A stretch of DNA of 64,000 bases from the NCBI GenBank assembly GCA_963775085.1, contig CAVZHO010000002.1, positions 992,001 through 1,056,000 on the forward strand, in the 5' to 3' direction. A model generated the notes under the pieces. The model was given only the letters and a program-made list of their open reading frames with translations. It searched no databases and had not been told where the DNA came from. The position numbers and the translations under genes were made by a program. Each line of letters starts with the position of its first letter. The first letter of the stretch is position 1. Below are positions 1 to 7,623 of this stretch, piece after piece. The stretch comes from JAAFIP01 sp963775085 (GTDB lineage: Bacteria > Pseudomonadota > Gammaproteobacteria > Burkholderiales > Burkholderiaceae_C).

Positions 1-2
1 CG

Positions 3-2672
3 TTGGAAGATCAAAGGCAGTACTTGGAGTTTCGTAACGCCAATGGTGCCCTGGCGAACGGCGCAAGTATCGAGCTCATAGTGGTGCTAGCGCGCGCCAG
101 CACACAGCCCAGCATGCTGCGCCTGCCGAAGAGCGATGCCCATGTCATTGGGCTGCCTGACTTTGTCTCGCTGTTCGATTCGCTGGAAGACGGAGAGGAA
201 CTGGAGAGATTCTGGACATACCTTGATGGCACAGCATCGATGGCGGGCGGTTTTGCCGGGTTAGTGGATCACTTCGCTGCCTTTAGGGACAGCCACGCAC
301 TGCTGGTGCCTGGGGCGGTGATGCCTGACTTTATCGGCATCGACCCGCACTGGAACTCTGGCTGGCGCTTTGCGGTACTCAAGAAGTTCTGGGACAACGC
401 ACCGCGCAGGTTCCCGGACGACCTGTGTACTTGGGAAGTCGAGCCGAAGGAGTCGGCCATGACCCGCCTAAAGGCGAAGGGTCCACTGGTGCTGGCGTGG
501 TCGGGTGTGGTCGGCGGGTGCACCGTGCAAGCGATGATGGAAGTCAATGAGTCCGATCCCGACTTCGACAATGGCCCGCTATTGGAGCTGTTCGTTCACT
601 GCGTCGTTGATGTGCTGACGCAACGGGGACAGATCCTTGTTGGCCTTGTGCCTTTCCAACGTGAGCAGATCGTCCTCCGGTGCGAGATGAACCAGAGACT
701 TCTGCCGGCGCGCAATGACGAGGCTGAGACGACGAGCAGGGCAGCGCAACCGCTGCTGGGTACGTGGGAGCTCATTGGTTCAGATTCCGGTGATAAACTT
801 GAAGTCGCGATTCAGGTCAACATCTCAAGGCTACGCTCTTGTCTTGACGATGCCATAGATGCCTCTTTCGAGGTTGAGTGCGCTGTAGCGGTAGCTGCTG
901 GGCTCTGCGCCCTATTGGGAACGCCTTGCGATGAGGAAGTGCTGCGGCAGCTCGATGAAACGGCGACCGACCGACCACGCTTCACGCTGCGTGCAATGCG
1001 GCGAACAGTAGACGTTCCCGATCACGCTTCACCCGACCTACCCAAGCCCGAACAGTTCAAGTTGGCGCGCAAAGAGCTTGCCATCATCTTCAAGAATCAA
1101 GGTGTCACTGCGCCGGCGCGGTACGAGCTGGAGCAGGCCAAGCAGATCATGAACACGGCCCGCGATGCGATGCGGTCGCTCCTGCACGAGCGCATTGCGA
1201 GCTATGACCGCGCCCAGCTGCTGTGTGTGTGCGTCCAGCAGCATGACGAGCTAACGTCCCACTACCAGCGCGAGGTGACCCGCCTGAGGCTTAGCCTCAG
1301 TCACGAAGTGTCGTTCGACCGTGCGAACCATCTTGCCGAGCTCCATGAAAAGTACACCAGCATGGCCCGCAATTATCGATATCTGCTTGAGTGCTGCCTC
1401 AGTCTTCAAGGGCAGGGGAAGCATCGGCCTGCGATCGAGGCCGTCGTTCAGTTGATTGCGTCAATTGACTGGTTTTCCGTACTCTACGGTGCCAGTGACA
1501 CACTGCACAACGGCATCGACGTAGGTGGCATCGAACTGGATGACACGTTCGTGCCTACTGTATTTTTCTCAGATGACCGGGACAAACAGGAGCAGCAGTA
1601 CCTCCGCGAAGTCGCAAATGCGAAGCTTGGTGTCGGGCTAAAGGAAGAGGATGAAGTCAATTCCGAAGCGGATGCCGAAAAAAATTGGGAGCGACTAAAC
1701 GCGGCACTCATCGAGGACCTCGGCTGTTCGCTGACCCAGCTTACGCGGGTGCTTGAAGTTCTTGCACGCTGGCATACCGCCGGCGGCACTGAAGAATTCT
1801 GCTTCCGGTACTCGGCGGCACCAGCGACCATTGCTGACAGGGTGCTGGTGTCTTTTCCAGACGCTACCGTAGATCAGGTCGCAGCGGCGATTGAATTCCT
1901 GACGCTCAGCCCTGCTGGCATCCGGCAGCTTGCCCGGAAGGACGCGACAGAGCCGGATGTCCCGGTGTGGGAGCATTTCAAACGAGTGCACCGCTACCTC
2001 ATCCGTCCACTGGTGCCCTTACTGAAAGACCAGCTCACATGGGGCGCGGCGACAGCGGCACGCACGCGATCAATCTGGATAGGTGCCTTCTCCAATGGGT
2101 ACCTTCCTGCCGACTTTGCTTGGCCGAACGTCTCACGAGTAGTAGATGACATCAAGAGGACTATCGAGAGGCAGTTAGAGGTGCGCGCTCACGAGATTTG
2201 CTTGAGGCATACGATGCATACATTGCGCGGTATCGACTTTCGACGACGCTTTCCTCAGGATCGCTTCGACGATGTAGGCGATTTCGATGTTCTCGCCTAC
2301 TGGCCGAACAGCAATCTCTGGCTGGCTATTGAATGCAAGTACAACCAGCCCCCCTATTGCCTAAAAGACTCTCGACGACTGAGGGATCGCGTCTTTGGTG
2401 ACGGAAACGATCGTGCGCAGTTCGGCAAGATCGAGCGCAGGCTCCAGTTTCTGCATATCCACCGCAACCACCTCAGAGCATTGCTAGAGTGGCCGGCACC
2501 CCTCGGTGAGAACCCGCCAGCGATTCGATCAGCGTATGTGAGCCGAGACATCTACTGGTTTCTTTTGCATCCACCTTATTCTGTTGACACCGAGTTTGTG
2601 CGAGTTGACGCGCTGGATGACTGGCTTAGAACTCTTCTCGCACCAGCGCCAGTTGCTAACAGCCACTGCTGA
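3..2672 (+). CDS. Large protein with C-terminal PD-(D/E)XK nuclease-like motif (5' partial)
   Basis: The reading frame is open to the left edge of the window, so the TTG at position 3 is probably internal and the protein is longer than the 889 residues seen. I recognise no family for the first ~740 residues. The C-terminal part has a pattern of the PD-(D/E)XK nuclease fold: D762 in GDFDVLA, then a hydrophobic strand ending in E777-C-K779 (IECKYN). This spacing is typical of restriction-like endonucleases and of nuclease domains in defence proteins. No membrane segment or signal peptide is visible. The next gene begins 9 bases after the stop with a good ribosome site (GAGAAGG) but is cut off by an insertion-sequence remnant. 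A nuclease role is inference from one motif. Confidence 0.6.
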   Translation: MEDQRQYLEFRNANGALANGASIELIVVLARASTQPSMLRLPKSDAHVIGLPDFVSLFDSLEDGEELERFWTYLDGTASMAGGFAGLVDHFAAFRDSHALLVPGAVMPDFIGIDPHWNSGWRFAVLKKFWDNAPRRFPDDLCTWEVEPKESAMTRLKAKGPLVLAWSGVVGGCTVQAMMEVNESDPDFDNGPLLELFVHCVVDVLTQRGQILVGLVPFQREQIVLRCEMNQRLLPARNDEAETTSRAAQPLLGTWELIGSDSGDKLEVAIQVNISRLRSCLDDAIDASFEVECAVAVAAGLCALLGTPCDEEVLRQLDETATDRPRFTLRAMRRTVDVPDHASPDLPKPEQFKLARKELAIIFKNQGVTAPARYELEQAKQIMNTARDAMRSLLHERIASYDRAQLLCVCVQQHDELTSHYQREVTRLRLSLSHEVSFDRANHLAELHEKYTSMARNYRYLLECCLSLQGQGKHRPAIEAVVQLIASIDWFSVLYGASDTLHNGIDVGGIELDDTFVPTVFFSDDRDKQEQQYLREVANAKLGVGLKEEDEVNSEADAEKNWERLNAALIEDLGCSLTQLTRVLEVLARWHTAGGTEEFCFRYSAAPATIADRVLVSFPDATVDQVAAAIEFLTLSPAGIRQLARKDATEPDVPVWEHFKRVHRYLIRPLVPLLKDQLTWGAATAARTRSIWIGAFSNGYLPADFAWPNVSRVVDDIKRTIERQLEVRAHEICLRHTMHTLRGIDFRRRFPQDRFDDVGDFDVLAYWPNSNLWLAIECKYNQPPYCLKDSRRLRDRVFGDGNDRAQFGKIERRLQFLHIHRNHLRALLEWPAPLGENPPAIRSAYVSRDIYWFLLHPPYSVDTEFVRVDALDDWLRTLLAPAPVANSHC

Positions 2673-2681
2673 GAAGGCACC

Positions 2682-2719
2682 ATGATCGTCGACAATCCAA
2701 ACGAGACTGGAGTTGAAGT
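2682..2719 (+). pseudogene. 5' stub of a gene truncated by an IS3-like remnant
   Basis: An ATG follows the stop of the 889-residue protein by 9 bases and is preceded by GAGAAGG at good spacing, the arrangement of a second gene in an operon. Only about 13 codons (MIVDNPNETGVEV) remain before sequence resembling the left end of an IS3-family element. The frame then runs on for 104 codons, mostly antisense to the alkD-like gene, and this extension does not look like real protein. I infer a lost partner gene. Confidence 0.4.
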
Positions 2720-2800
2720 TGACCCCATTTCACGGACACCTTATCGTAGCGAAAGAAGGAGTTCAAGATGCCCATACCCAAGCCGCCCTATATGTCGCAG
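2720..2800 (+). mobile_element. Remnant of the left end of an IS3-family element
   Basis: TGACCCCATTTCACGGACACC-like sequence at 2720-2740 resembles an IS3-family terminal repeat. It is followed by a purine-rich leader (AAGAAGGAG) and, at 2768, an ATG opening a frame that begins MPIPKPPY, like the first residues of many IS3 OrfA transposases. The similarity stops after about 10 codons and the 3' end of the alkD-like gene begins at 2818. No right end or transposase body is present. The family assignment rests on my recall of such termini. Confidence 0.45.
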
Positions 2801-2817
2801 CCTATCTCTTGCAATCT

Positions 2818-3495
2818 TCAGGTCTCGATATTTTTCAACGCTTCCCGGGCTGAAAGCGCTGATAGTTTGCTTCGATATGCTTGGACGAAGGCCTGTACCC
2901 CCAGTGGATGGGTCCACGCGTAGTCGCGCAGTGCCCAGCCGATGGCTTTGCGCACAAAGAACTCCTCGTTGTGTGCGTGGGTTAGGCAGAGTTTGAACAG
3001 CACTTTCTTTTCGGTCAATTCTGCCCATCCTTTTTGATGGAGAATAGCCAGGCGATTGACCCAGAACGATGCGTGAGCACTCCATGCCCACACGACATCG
3101 CGGGCATCGGGGTGATGGCGCAGCACGGTGCTGCCCACGCTGGCGAGGCCATCCACACTGTCCCACCAACTGTGTTTGAGCGCAAGCTCTTCAATCAATG
3201 CCAGTGTAGCCAATGGCTCCAGTGCTTCGGCCGTGGTGGCCAGCAGATCCACCGCCACATAGTGGTACTCGCGCTCGTTGTGCTTCCATAGTGCGCGTGC
3301 AATCGCGTGCACGGTGGCTAACTCGGGTCTGGCGAGGCCCCGTGTGGCTTTGCGCCGAGCAGGCGTTGGAATGCCGAGAAATGGAAAATGGTTCTTCATG
3401 TAGGCCGCCATGGCCTCGGCGCGCTCGTTGTCGCGCAGCGGTGTGAGTGCCGCTTCTACGGCACTGAGGTACGCGCGCACAGAATGTGAAGTCAT
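2818..3495 (-). CDS. AlkD-like DNA alkylation repair protein
   Basis: The 225-residue protein matches the HEAT-like-repeat DNA glycosylase family (AlkD), which removes bulky cationic alkylated bases such as 7-methylguanine and 3-methyladenine. Visible features are the N-terminal YLSAVEAALTPLRDNERAEAMAAYMKNHFPFLGIP segment in two parts with its typical helix pattern, the central HSWWDSVDGLAS block, and the FFVRKAIGWALRDYA block near residue 180. W and D residues in the SWWDSVD block are typical of the family's DNA-binding face. Length is normal. The gene faces the left-edge nuclease gene and overlaps none of its neighbours. Confidence 0.9.
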   Translation of the reverse strand: MTSHSVRAYLSAVEAALTPLRDNERAEAMAAYMKNHFPFLGIPTPARRKATRGLARPELATVHAIARALWKHNEREYHYVAVDLLATTAEALEPLATLALIEELALKHSWWDSVDGLASVGSTVLRHHPDARDVVWAWSAHASFWVNRLAILHQKGWAELTEKKVLFKLCLTHAHNEEFFVRKAIGWALRDYAWTHPLGVQAFVQAYRSKLSALSAREALKNIET

Positions 3496-3590
3496 GGTGT
3501 TCCTTTGGGCAGTACGGCGAACCTCATCGCAATGCAGAGGGCGTGATAATGGTGTAAATTTACCACCTGTCCATCCCCATAGGAGTTCCC

Positions 3591-3971
3591 ATGATCGGCT
3601 ACATCACCGTCGGTACCAATGATTTACCTCGTGCTACCGCGTTTTACGACGCGCTGTTTGGGGTGGTGGGTATCAAGCAGATGATGCAGCTGGACCGGGG
3701 CATTGGCTGGGGCACGGCCTTTGATAAACCCATGTTTTCGGTGATGAAGCCGTTTGATGGCAAAGATGCCACCGTGGGCAATGGCACCATGATCAGTTTG
3801 GTGTTTGAGAGGCCCGAACAAGTCAATGCCGTGTATGCCAAGGCGCTGGCCTTGGGCGGCAAGGACGAGGGCGCACCGGGGCTGCGGGGCGGGAGCTTTT
3901 ATGGTGCGTACTTCCGCGACCTGGATGGCAATAAGCTGGGAGCTTTTTGCATGGCGGCTGCCAGCCAGTAA
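3591..3971 (+). CDS. VOC (glyoxalase/bleomycin-resistance fold) protein
   Basis: This 126-residue protein begins MIGYITVGTNDLPRATAFYD, the usual first beta strand and helix of a VOC module, and ends with the RDLDGNKLGAFC strand typical of the last one. Proteins of this size form dimers with paired beta-alpha-beta-beta-beta modules and often bind a metal. The substrate cannot be read from the sequence. It starts at an ATG preceded by AGGAG. It stands alone between convergent and divergent neighbours. Confidence 0.85.
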   Translation: MIGYITVGTNDLPRATAFYDALFGVVGIKQMMQLDRGIGWGTAFDKPMFSVMKPFDGKDATVGNGTMISLVFERPEQVNAVYAKALALGGKDEGAPGLRGGSFYGAYFRDLDGNKLGAFCMAAASQ

Positions 3972-4014
3972 ATGCACCGAAGAGTCTGCGGCCTGTAGGC
4001 GGGTAAGCTGGCGT

Positions 4015-5010
4015 TTATTCCGCTTTGATACCCGCCGCTTTTACCACCTGCCCATAGCGCGCCAGGTCACGTTTGATCTCGTCACCAAAGGCCTCTGCCG
4101 TGCCTGGCTGGGCATTGATGCCCATGAGGTTGAGTTTTTCGCGGTTTTGCGGGTCGTTCAGCACGGCGTTGAGCTCGGTGGTCAAGCGCGTGAGAATTTC
4201 TTTGGGTGTCTTGGCGGGTGCCAAAAGGCCGACCCAGGAGTTGATGTCAAAGTCGCTGATGCCAGCTTCGATAAAAGTGGGCACCTCGGGCAGCGACTTG
4301 GAGCGCTGGGCGCTGGACACCGCCACCGCATGCAGCTTGCCCGACTTCACATGCGCCTGCGCACCGGCCACTGCGGTGTAGACCAGGGGAATATTGCCGC
4401 CCAGCACATCGGTCAGCGCCTGGCCACCACCTTTGTAGGGTACATGCACCAGGTTAGCCCCGGTGCGCTGCTTGAGCAGTTCGCCCGCAATATGCGGTGT
4501 GCCGCCGGTGCCCGAGGTGCCGTAGGACAGGCCGCCGCTTTGCGTTTTGGACAAAGCGATCACCTCTTGCAGCGTCTTGGCGGCCACGCCGGGGTACGCA
4601 ACGAGAATGAGCACGGCATCGCCAATTTTGCCAATCGGTGCGAAGTCGCGCGTGGCAACAAAAGGCACTTTGTCGAACACATGCGGGTTGATGGTGAGTG
4701 TGCCGTCAAAGCCCAGCAGCAGGGTGTAGCCATCGGGCTCGGCGGCGGCCACCTGCTGGGTGCCGATGTTGCCGGAGGCGCCGGGTTTGTTGTCCACAAT
4801 GACCTGTTGGCCCAGGCGCTTGGACAGCTGCTCGGCGATCAGGCGGCCGCTGGTGTCTGTCACGCCACCGGGGGTAAAGGGTACCACCAGGCGGATGGGT
4901 TTGTTGGGGTACGGGCTTTGCGCGGCGGCCAAGCCGGGCAGGGCGGCTAACGTGGCAATAGCCAAGCTGAGCAGATGGCGGCGTGCGGATGAGAGGGCGG
5001 TGTTTTTCAT
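4015..5010 (-). CDS. Bug-family tripartite tricarboxylate transporter substrate-binding protein
   Basis: Periplasmic receptor of the Bug/TctC family, which is greatly expanded in Burkholderiales and captures carboxylic acids and similar solutes. I start at the internal ATG (5010), giving 331 residues with a clear signal peptide: KNTALSSARRHLLSL, a hydrophobic core, then LAAAQS as cleavage site. The mature protein opens with YPNKPIRLVVPFTPGG, the hallmark of the family, and contains GASGNIGTQQVA and HVPYKGGGQALTDVLGG. No TctA/TctB membrane genes are next to it, as is usual for orphan Bug receptors. The upstream gene on the same strand encodes a PEP-mutase-family enzyme 40 bases away, so the ligand may be that enzyme's substrate or product (inference). 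Confidence 0.92.
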   Translation of the reverse strand: MKNTALSSARRHLLSLAIATLAALPGLAAAQSPYPNKPIRLVVPFTPGGVTDTSGRLIAEQLSKRLGQQVIVDNKPGASGNIGTQQVAAAEPDGYTLLLGFDGTLTINPHVFDKVPFVATRDFAPIGKIGDAVLILVAYPGVAAKTLQEVIALSKTQSGGLSYGTSGTGGTPHIAGELLKQRTGANLVHVPYKGGGQALTDVLGGNIPLVYTAVAGAQAHVKSGKLHAVAVSSAQRSKSLPEVPTFIEAGISDFDINSWVGLLAPAKTPKEILTRLTTELNAVLNDPQNREKLNLMGINAQPGTAEAFGDEIKRDLARYGQVVKAAGIKAE

Positions 5011-5050
5011 GGTGTGTTTGGGTGAAAAATTCAGAAACGGTTGGGCTGCG

Positions 5051-5944
5051 TTATTCAACTTGCGCATAGCGCTTGTCAAATTCCCACACATCCTCAAAGC
5101 CCATCAGTTGTGTCAAATCCGCAAAGTCATACAACGGCTGCGTGCCGCCTGCAGACGAACCGGTTTGCTTGAACTGGGTGTACACATTCTGCATGGCCTG
5201 CACGGCTGACAGCAGGGCCGTCACCGGGAAGATGGCGATCTTGTAGCCAATCGATTCCAGCTCAGCGCGCGTGAGCACGGGGGTGCGACCCTTCTCCACC
5301 ATGTTGGCGATCAGGGGCAGATGGAAAGCGCCGCCTATGCGGCGCATTTCTTCTTCGGACTCGGGCGACTCGACAAACAAAATATCCGCTCCCGCCCTGG
5401 CATAGGCCTCTGCGCGGCGCAGGGCTTCGTCCAGGCCCAGGGTGGTGCGCGCATCGGTGCGGGCGATGATGAGAAAGTCTTTGGACTGACGCGACTCTAC
5501 CGCGACGCGGATTTTTTGCACCATATCCTGCATGGGGATGACGCGTCGCCCCGGTGTGTGGCCGCACTTCTTGGGAAACTCCTGGTCTTCCAGCTGAATG
5601 GCCGCCGCGCCCGCCGCCTCGTAGCCGCGCACCGTGTGGCGCATATTGAGCAGGCCACCGTAGCCGGTGTCGCCGTCGGCTATCAGCGGTGTGCGTGCCA
5701 TACCCGCCATGGCAGCCACACGGCCCACCATGTCGCTGTAGGTGGCCAGGCCCGCGTCGGGCAGGCCCATGTGGGATGCGACGGTGCCGTAACCCGTCAT
5801 GTACAGCGCGTCAAAACCCATGCGGTCGGCCAGGCGCAGCGAGACCATGTCAAACACGCCGGGGGCACTGATCAGGCCGGGTTGTTGCAGGCGGGTAACC
5901 AAGCTGGTTGGCGCAGTGGCTGCACTGGTGGGGGAGGCTTGCAT
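5051..5944 (-). CDS. Isocitrate lyase/PEP mutase family protein
   Basis: A TIM-barrel enzyme of 297 residues in the isocitrate lyase/phosphoenolpyruvate mutase superfamily, which makes or breaks C-C or P-C bonds of 2-oxo or 2-hydroxy acids. Seen: the metal-binding DGDTGYGG motif, the EDQEFPKKCGH motif carrying the active-site cysteine loop, and RTDART. Family members include 2-methylisocitrate lyase, oxaloacetate decarboxylase and carboxyphosphonoenolpyruvate mutase; I cannot decide among them. It lies immediately upstream of the Bug receptor on the same strand and probably shares its transcript. Confidence 0.88.
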   Translation of the reverse strand: MQASPTSAATAPTSLVTRLQQPGLISAPGVFDMVSLRLADRMGFDALYMTGYGTVASHMGLPDAGLATYSDMVGRVAAMAGMARTPLIADGDTGYGGLLNMRHTVRGYEAAGAAAIQLEDQEFPKKCGHTPGRRVIPMQDMVQKIRVAVESRQSKDFLIIARTDARTTLGLDEALRRAEAYARAGADILFVESPESEEEMRRIGGAFHLPLIANMVEKGRTPVLTRAELESIGYKIAIFPVTALLSAVQAMQNVYTQFKQTGSSAGGTQPLYDFADLTQLMGFEDVWEFDKRYAQVE

Positions 5945-6015
5945 AGGTGTGTCTCGATGTTATAGATGCTAAGGCTGGCTCAACACGCTATGCGCGGGTG
6001 AGTTTAAAAGTGTAC

Positions 6016-6204
6016 TTATTTCCTGCTCGCAACGCCCTGCATCTGAATCAAGGCTTTGAGCTGCCCGCGCACCTCAGCCAGCTCGCGTTGCTGCGTCAGC
6101 ATGATGGTGCGCATTTCGCGCTGTTGTTGGATCAGCTCGGTCACCTGGGTGCGCAATGACGAAATGTCGGTCAGACGATCCATCACGTCGGTCAGCACGC
6201 TCAT
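6016..6204 (-). CDS. Small coiled-coil protein of unknown function
   Basis: The 62-residue product is almost entirely a predicted amphipathic helix, rich in Gln, Glu and Arg with leucine/methionine spacing that suggests a short coiled coil (LRTQVTELIQQQREMRTIM). Its start overlaps the stop of the upstream ribbon-helix-helix gene by four bases (6201-6204), so the two are translated together. I do not recognise the family. It may be a partner or oligomerisation factor of the upstream protein. Confidence 0.5.
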   Translation of the reverse strand: MSVLTDVMDRLTDISSLRTQVTELIQQQREMRTIMLTQQRELAEVRGQLKALIQMQGVASRK

Positions 6205-6506
6205 GCGTGCTCCTTTTTATCCATCGCAGCGGCGGCTTTTTGCAGTTTGGCGATTTCGCGCATGAAGGCGGTGTGCTCGCCGGTGTTTTCTTTGAGCTGG
6301 GTGAGCATGGCGTTGATATCGCCTTGCGCGCGTTTGGTGCCTTCGTCCAGCATTTTCAGGTCGACCAAGGTCACGCCTGCAATGGCGGAGTCCACCGCGT
6401 CACGCATGATCTCAGAGACTTTGCGGCCTGATTTTTTGGCCTGGCTGGTCAGCGCTTGTTTTTGCGCAGGCTCTAGGTAAACTTGGGTTAAAACCATGGA
6501 ACTCAT
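6201..6506 (-). CDS. Ribbon-helix-helix domain protein
   Basis: The 101-residue protein starts with a strand-helix-helix pattern typical of CopG/Arc repressors and antitoxins: LTQVYLEPAQKQALTSQAKKS in two parts, then GRKVSEIMRDAVDSAI. The C-terminal half is a long charged helix. A ribosome site (AGAGG) sits 8 bases before the ATG. Upstream, at 6525-6568, are inverted repeats that could be its own operator. The overlapping downstream gene encodes only a short helix and no recognisable toxin, so a toxin-antitoxin role is not supported. Confidence 0.7.
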   Translation of the reverse strand: MSSMVLTQVYLEPAQKQALTSQAKKSGRKVSEIMRDAVDSAIAGVTLVDLKMLDEGTKRAQGDINAMLTQLKENTGEHTAFMREIAKLQKAAAAMDKKEHA

Positions 6507-6524
6507 TGGCGTACCTCTTGGGTT

Positions 6525-6568
6525 GTAGTGGCTACATACATGCTAATATATATCAACCTATAAGCCAC
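6525..6568 (-). promoter_or_regulatory. Inverted repeats and AT-rich promoter of the ribbon-helix-helix pair
   Basis: TGTAG and CTACA surround TGG at 6525-6537. The overlapping 6-mer GTGGCT (6528-6533) recurs inverted as AGCCAC at 6563-6568, with TAATATATAT between them. This is between the divergent RHH gene (start 6506) and paiB-like gene (start 6599), and could serve as an operator for the ribbon-helix-helix protein. Confidence 0.4.
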
Positions 6569-6598
6569 GTCAAGGCAAGACTCAAGTCAAGGCTATCC

Positions 6599-7222
6599 AT
6601 GTACCTTCCCGCCCATTTCAACGCCAAAGACCGCGCACATGCCGCACTGCTGATGCGCGAGCACCCGTTTGCCTCGCTGATCTCTAACGACGACAACGGG
6701 CTGCCTTTTGTCACGCACCTGCCGTTGCACCTGGATGCCGCATCCACGCCCGAACAGATGGTGATTTTGGGGCACTGCGCCAAACCCAATCCGCACTGGC
6801 GTTATCTCCAGTCCAGGCCGCAGGCGGTAGTGACATTTTTAGGCCCCACGGCCTATATGTCGCCCAGCGTCTACCCCGATTTGGCGCGGGTGCCTACCTG
6901 GAACTATCTGGCCGTGCATTGTGTAGTGACGGCGCGCTTGATTGAAGACCCGGTCGCCAAAGACCGCCTTTTAAAAAAGCTGATTGGCGACCACGAACCC
7001 ACCTATGCCCAGCAGTGGATGGGCCTGGGCGAGGAATACCAGCACAAAATGCTGGCGGGCATTGTCGGTTTTGAGCTGCGGGTCGATAGCCTGGAGTGCA
7101 AACTCAAGCTCAACCAGCACCGCCCCGAGGCGCATGCCGCCATGCATGCCCAGTACGTGCAGGGGAGTGAGGCACAGCAGGCTCTGGCGCAGTGGATGGG
7201 ACGATTGGGCCTGCTGGGCTAG
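6599..7222 (+). CDS. PaiB-family FMN-binding negative regulator
   Basis: I start at the ATG giving MYLPAHFNAKD, which is the conserved opening of PaiB-type proteins (about 207 residues). Other family features seen are the HLPLHLD segment, YMSPSVYPD, VPTWNYLAVH and the IVGFELRV strand near residue 160. The family has a split-barrel flavin-binding fold; Bacillus PaiB was described as a repressor of sporulation and protease genes, but the role in proteobacteria is unclear. The upstream extension of the frame to 6506 runs across the operator region and is unlikely to be translated. Confidence 0.9.
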   Translation: MYLPAHFNAKDRAHAALLMREHPFASLISNDDNGLPFVTHLPLHLDAASTPEQMVILGHCAKPNPHWRYLQSRPQAVVTFLGPTAYMSPSVYPDLARVPTWNYLAVHCVVTARLIEDPVAKDRLLKKLIGDHEPTYAQQWMGLGEEYQHKMLAGIVGFELRVDSLECKLKLNQHRPEAHAAMHAQYVQGSEAQQALAQWMGRLGLLG

Positions 7223-7228
7223 TTTTTT

Positions 7229-7289
7229 GAGCCTAAATATGCTCGTAGTCCATGTCGCCTGGTCATTTGTAGCTATAAATAGTATAGTA
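7229..7289 (-). repeat. Dispersed small palindromic repeat, copy 1 (intergenic)
   Basis: Read on the minus strand it gives TATAGCTACAAATGACC, then GGCGACATGGACTACGAGC, matching the shared pattern TAGCTRC...GWCC...GGACTAC. It fills most of the gap between the paiB-like gene and the next small gene. Confidence 0.7.
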
Positions 7290-7312
7290 AATTGGTTACT
7301 CCAAGGATCGTG

Positions 7313-7543
7313 ATGCGTATCATTTTTGGTTTAGTGGGTTTGCTGGTGGTCTTGGCCATTGTCGGCAGCCTGGCAAAAAAGCAGCTCAATACGGTCAGCG
7401 AGATCAAAGTGCCGCCCACAGCAGGCGTTACGGTAGACCCGAACGCCAGTGTGAAGGCCCAAAGCCAGCAAATCCAGCAGCAAATCAAGCAATCGGTGGA
7501 GCAGGCAGTGCAGCAGGCACGCCCAGAAGGGGATGGAAAATAG
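7313..7543 (+). CDS. Small single-pass membrane protein of unknown function
   Basis: The start at the ATG preceded by CCAAGGA gives a 76-residue protein: one N-terminal membrane segment (IIFGLVGLLVVLAIVGSLA), a short linker, then a Gln-rich helix (QQIQQQIKQSVEQAVQQ). Topology is probably inside-to-periplasm with the helix outside. It lies 80 bases ahead of smc on the same strand and may be co-transcribed with it. Family not recognised. Confidence 0.65.
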   Translation: MRIIFGLVGLLVVLAIVGSLAKKQLNTVSEIKVPPTAGVTVDPNASVKAQSQQIQQQIKQSVEQAVQQARPEGDGK

Positions 7544-7623
7544 CCTGTTTTTAGGCCTCGGGTAACATAAGGGATTCCCGCTGGTTTTTTGGCGGCTGCG
7601 CCACTCATATTTTCAGGTTTTTC

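Noticed and set aside
3805..4950. A 381-codon plus-strand frame
   Set aside because: It is the shadow of the Bug receptor on the other strand; its translation shows no family pattern, whereas the minus-strand frame has a signal peptide and Bug motifs.
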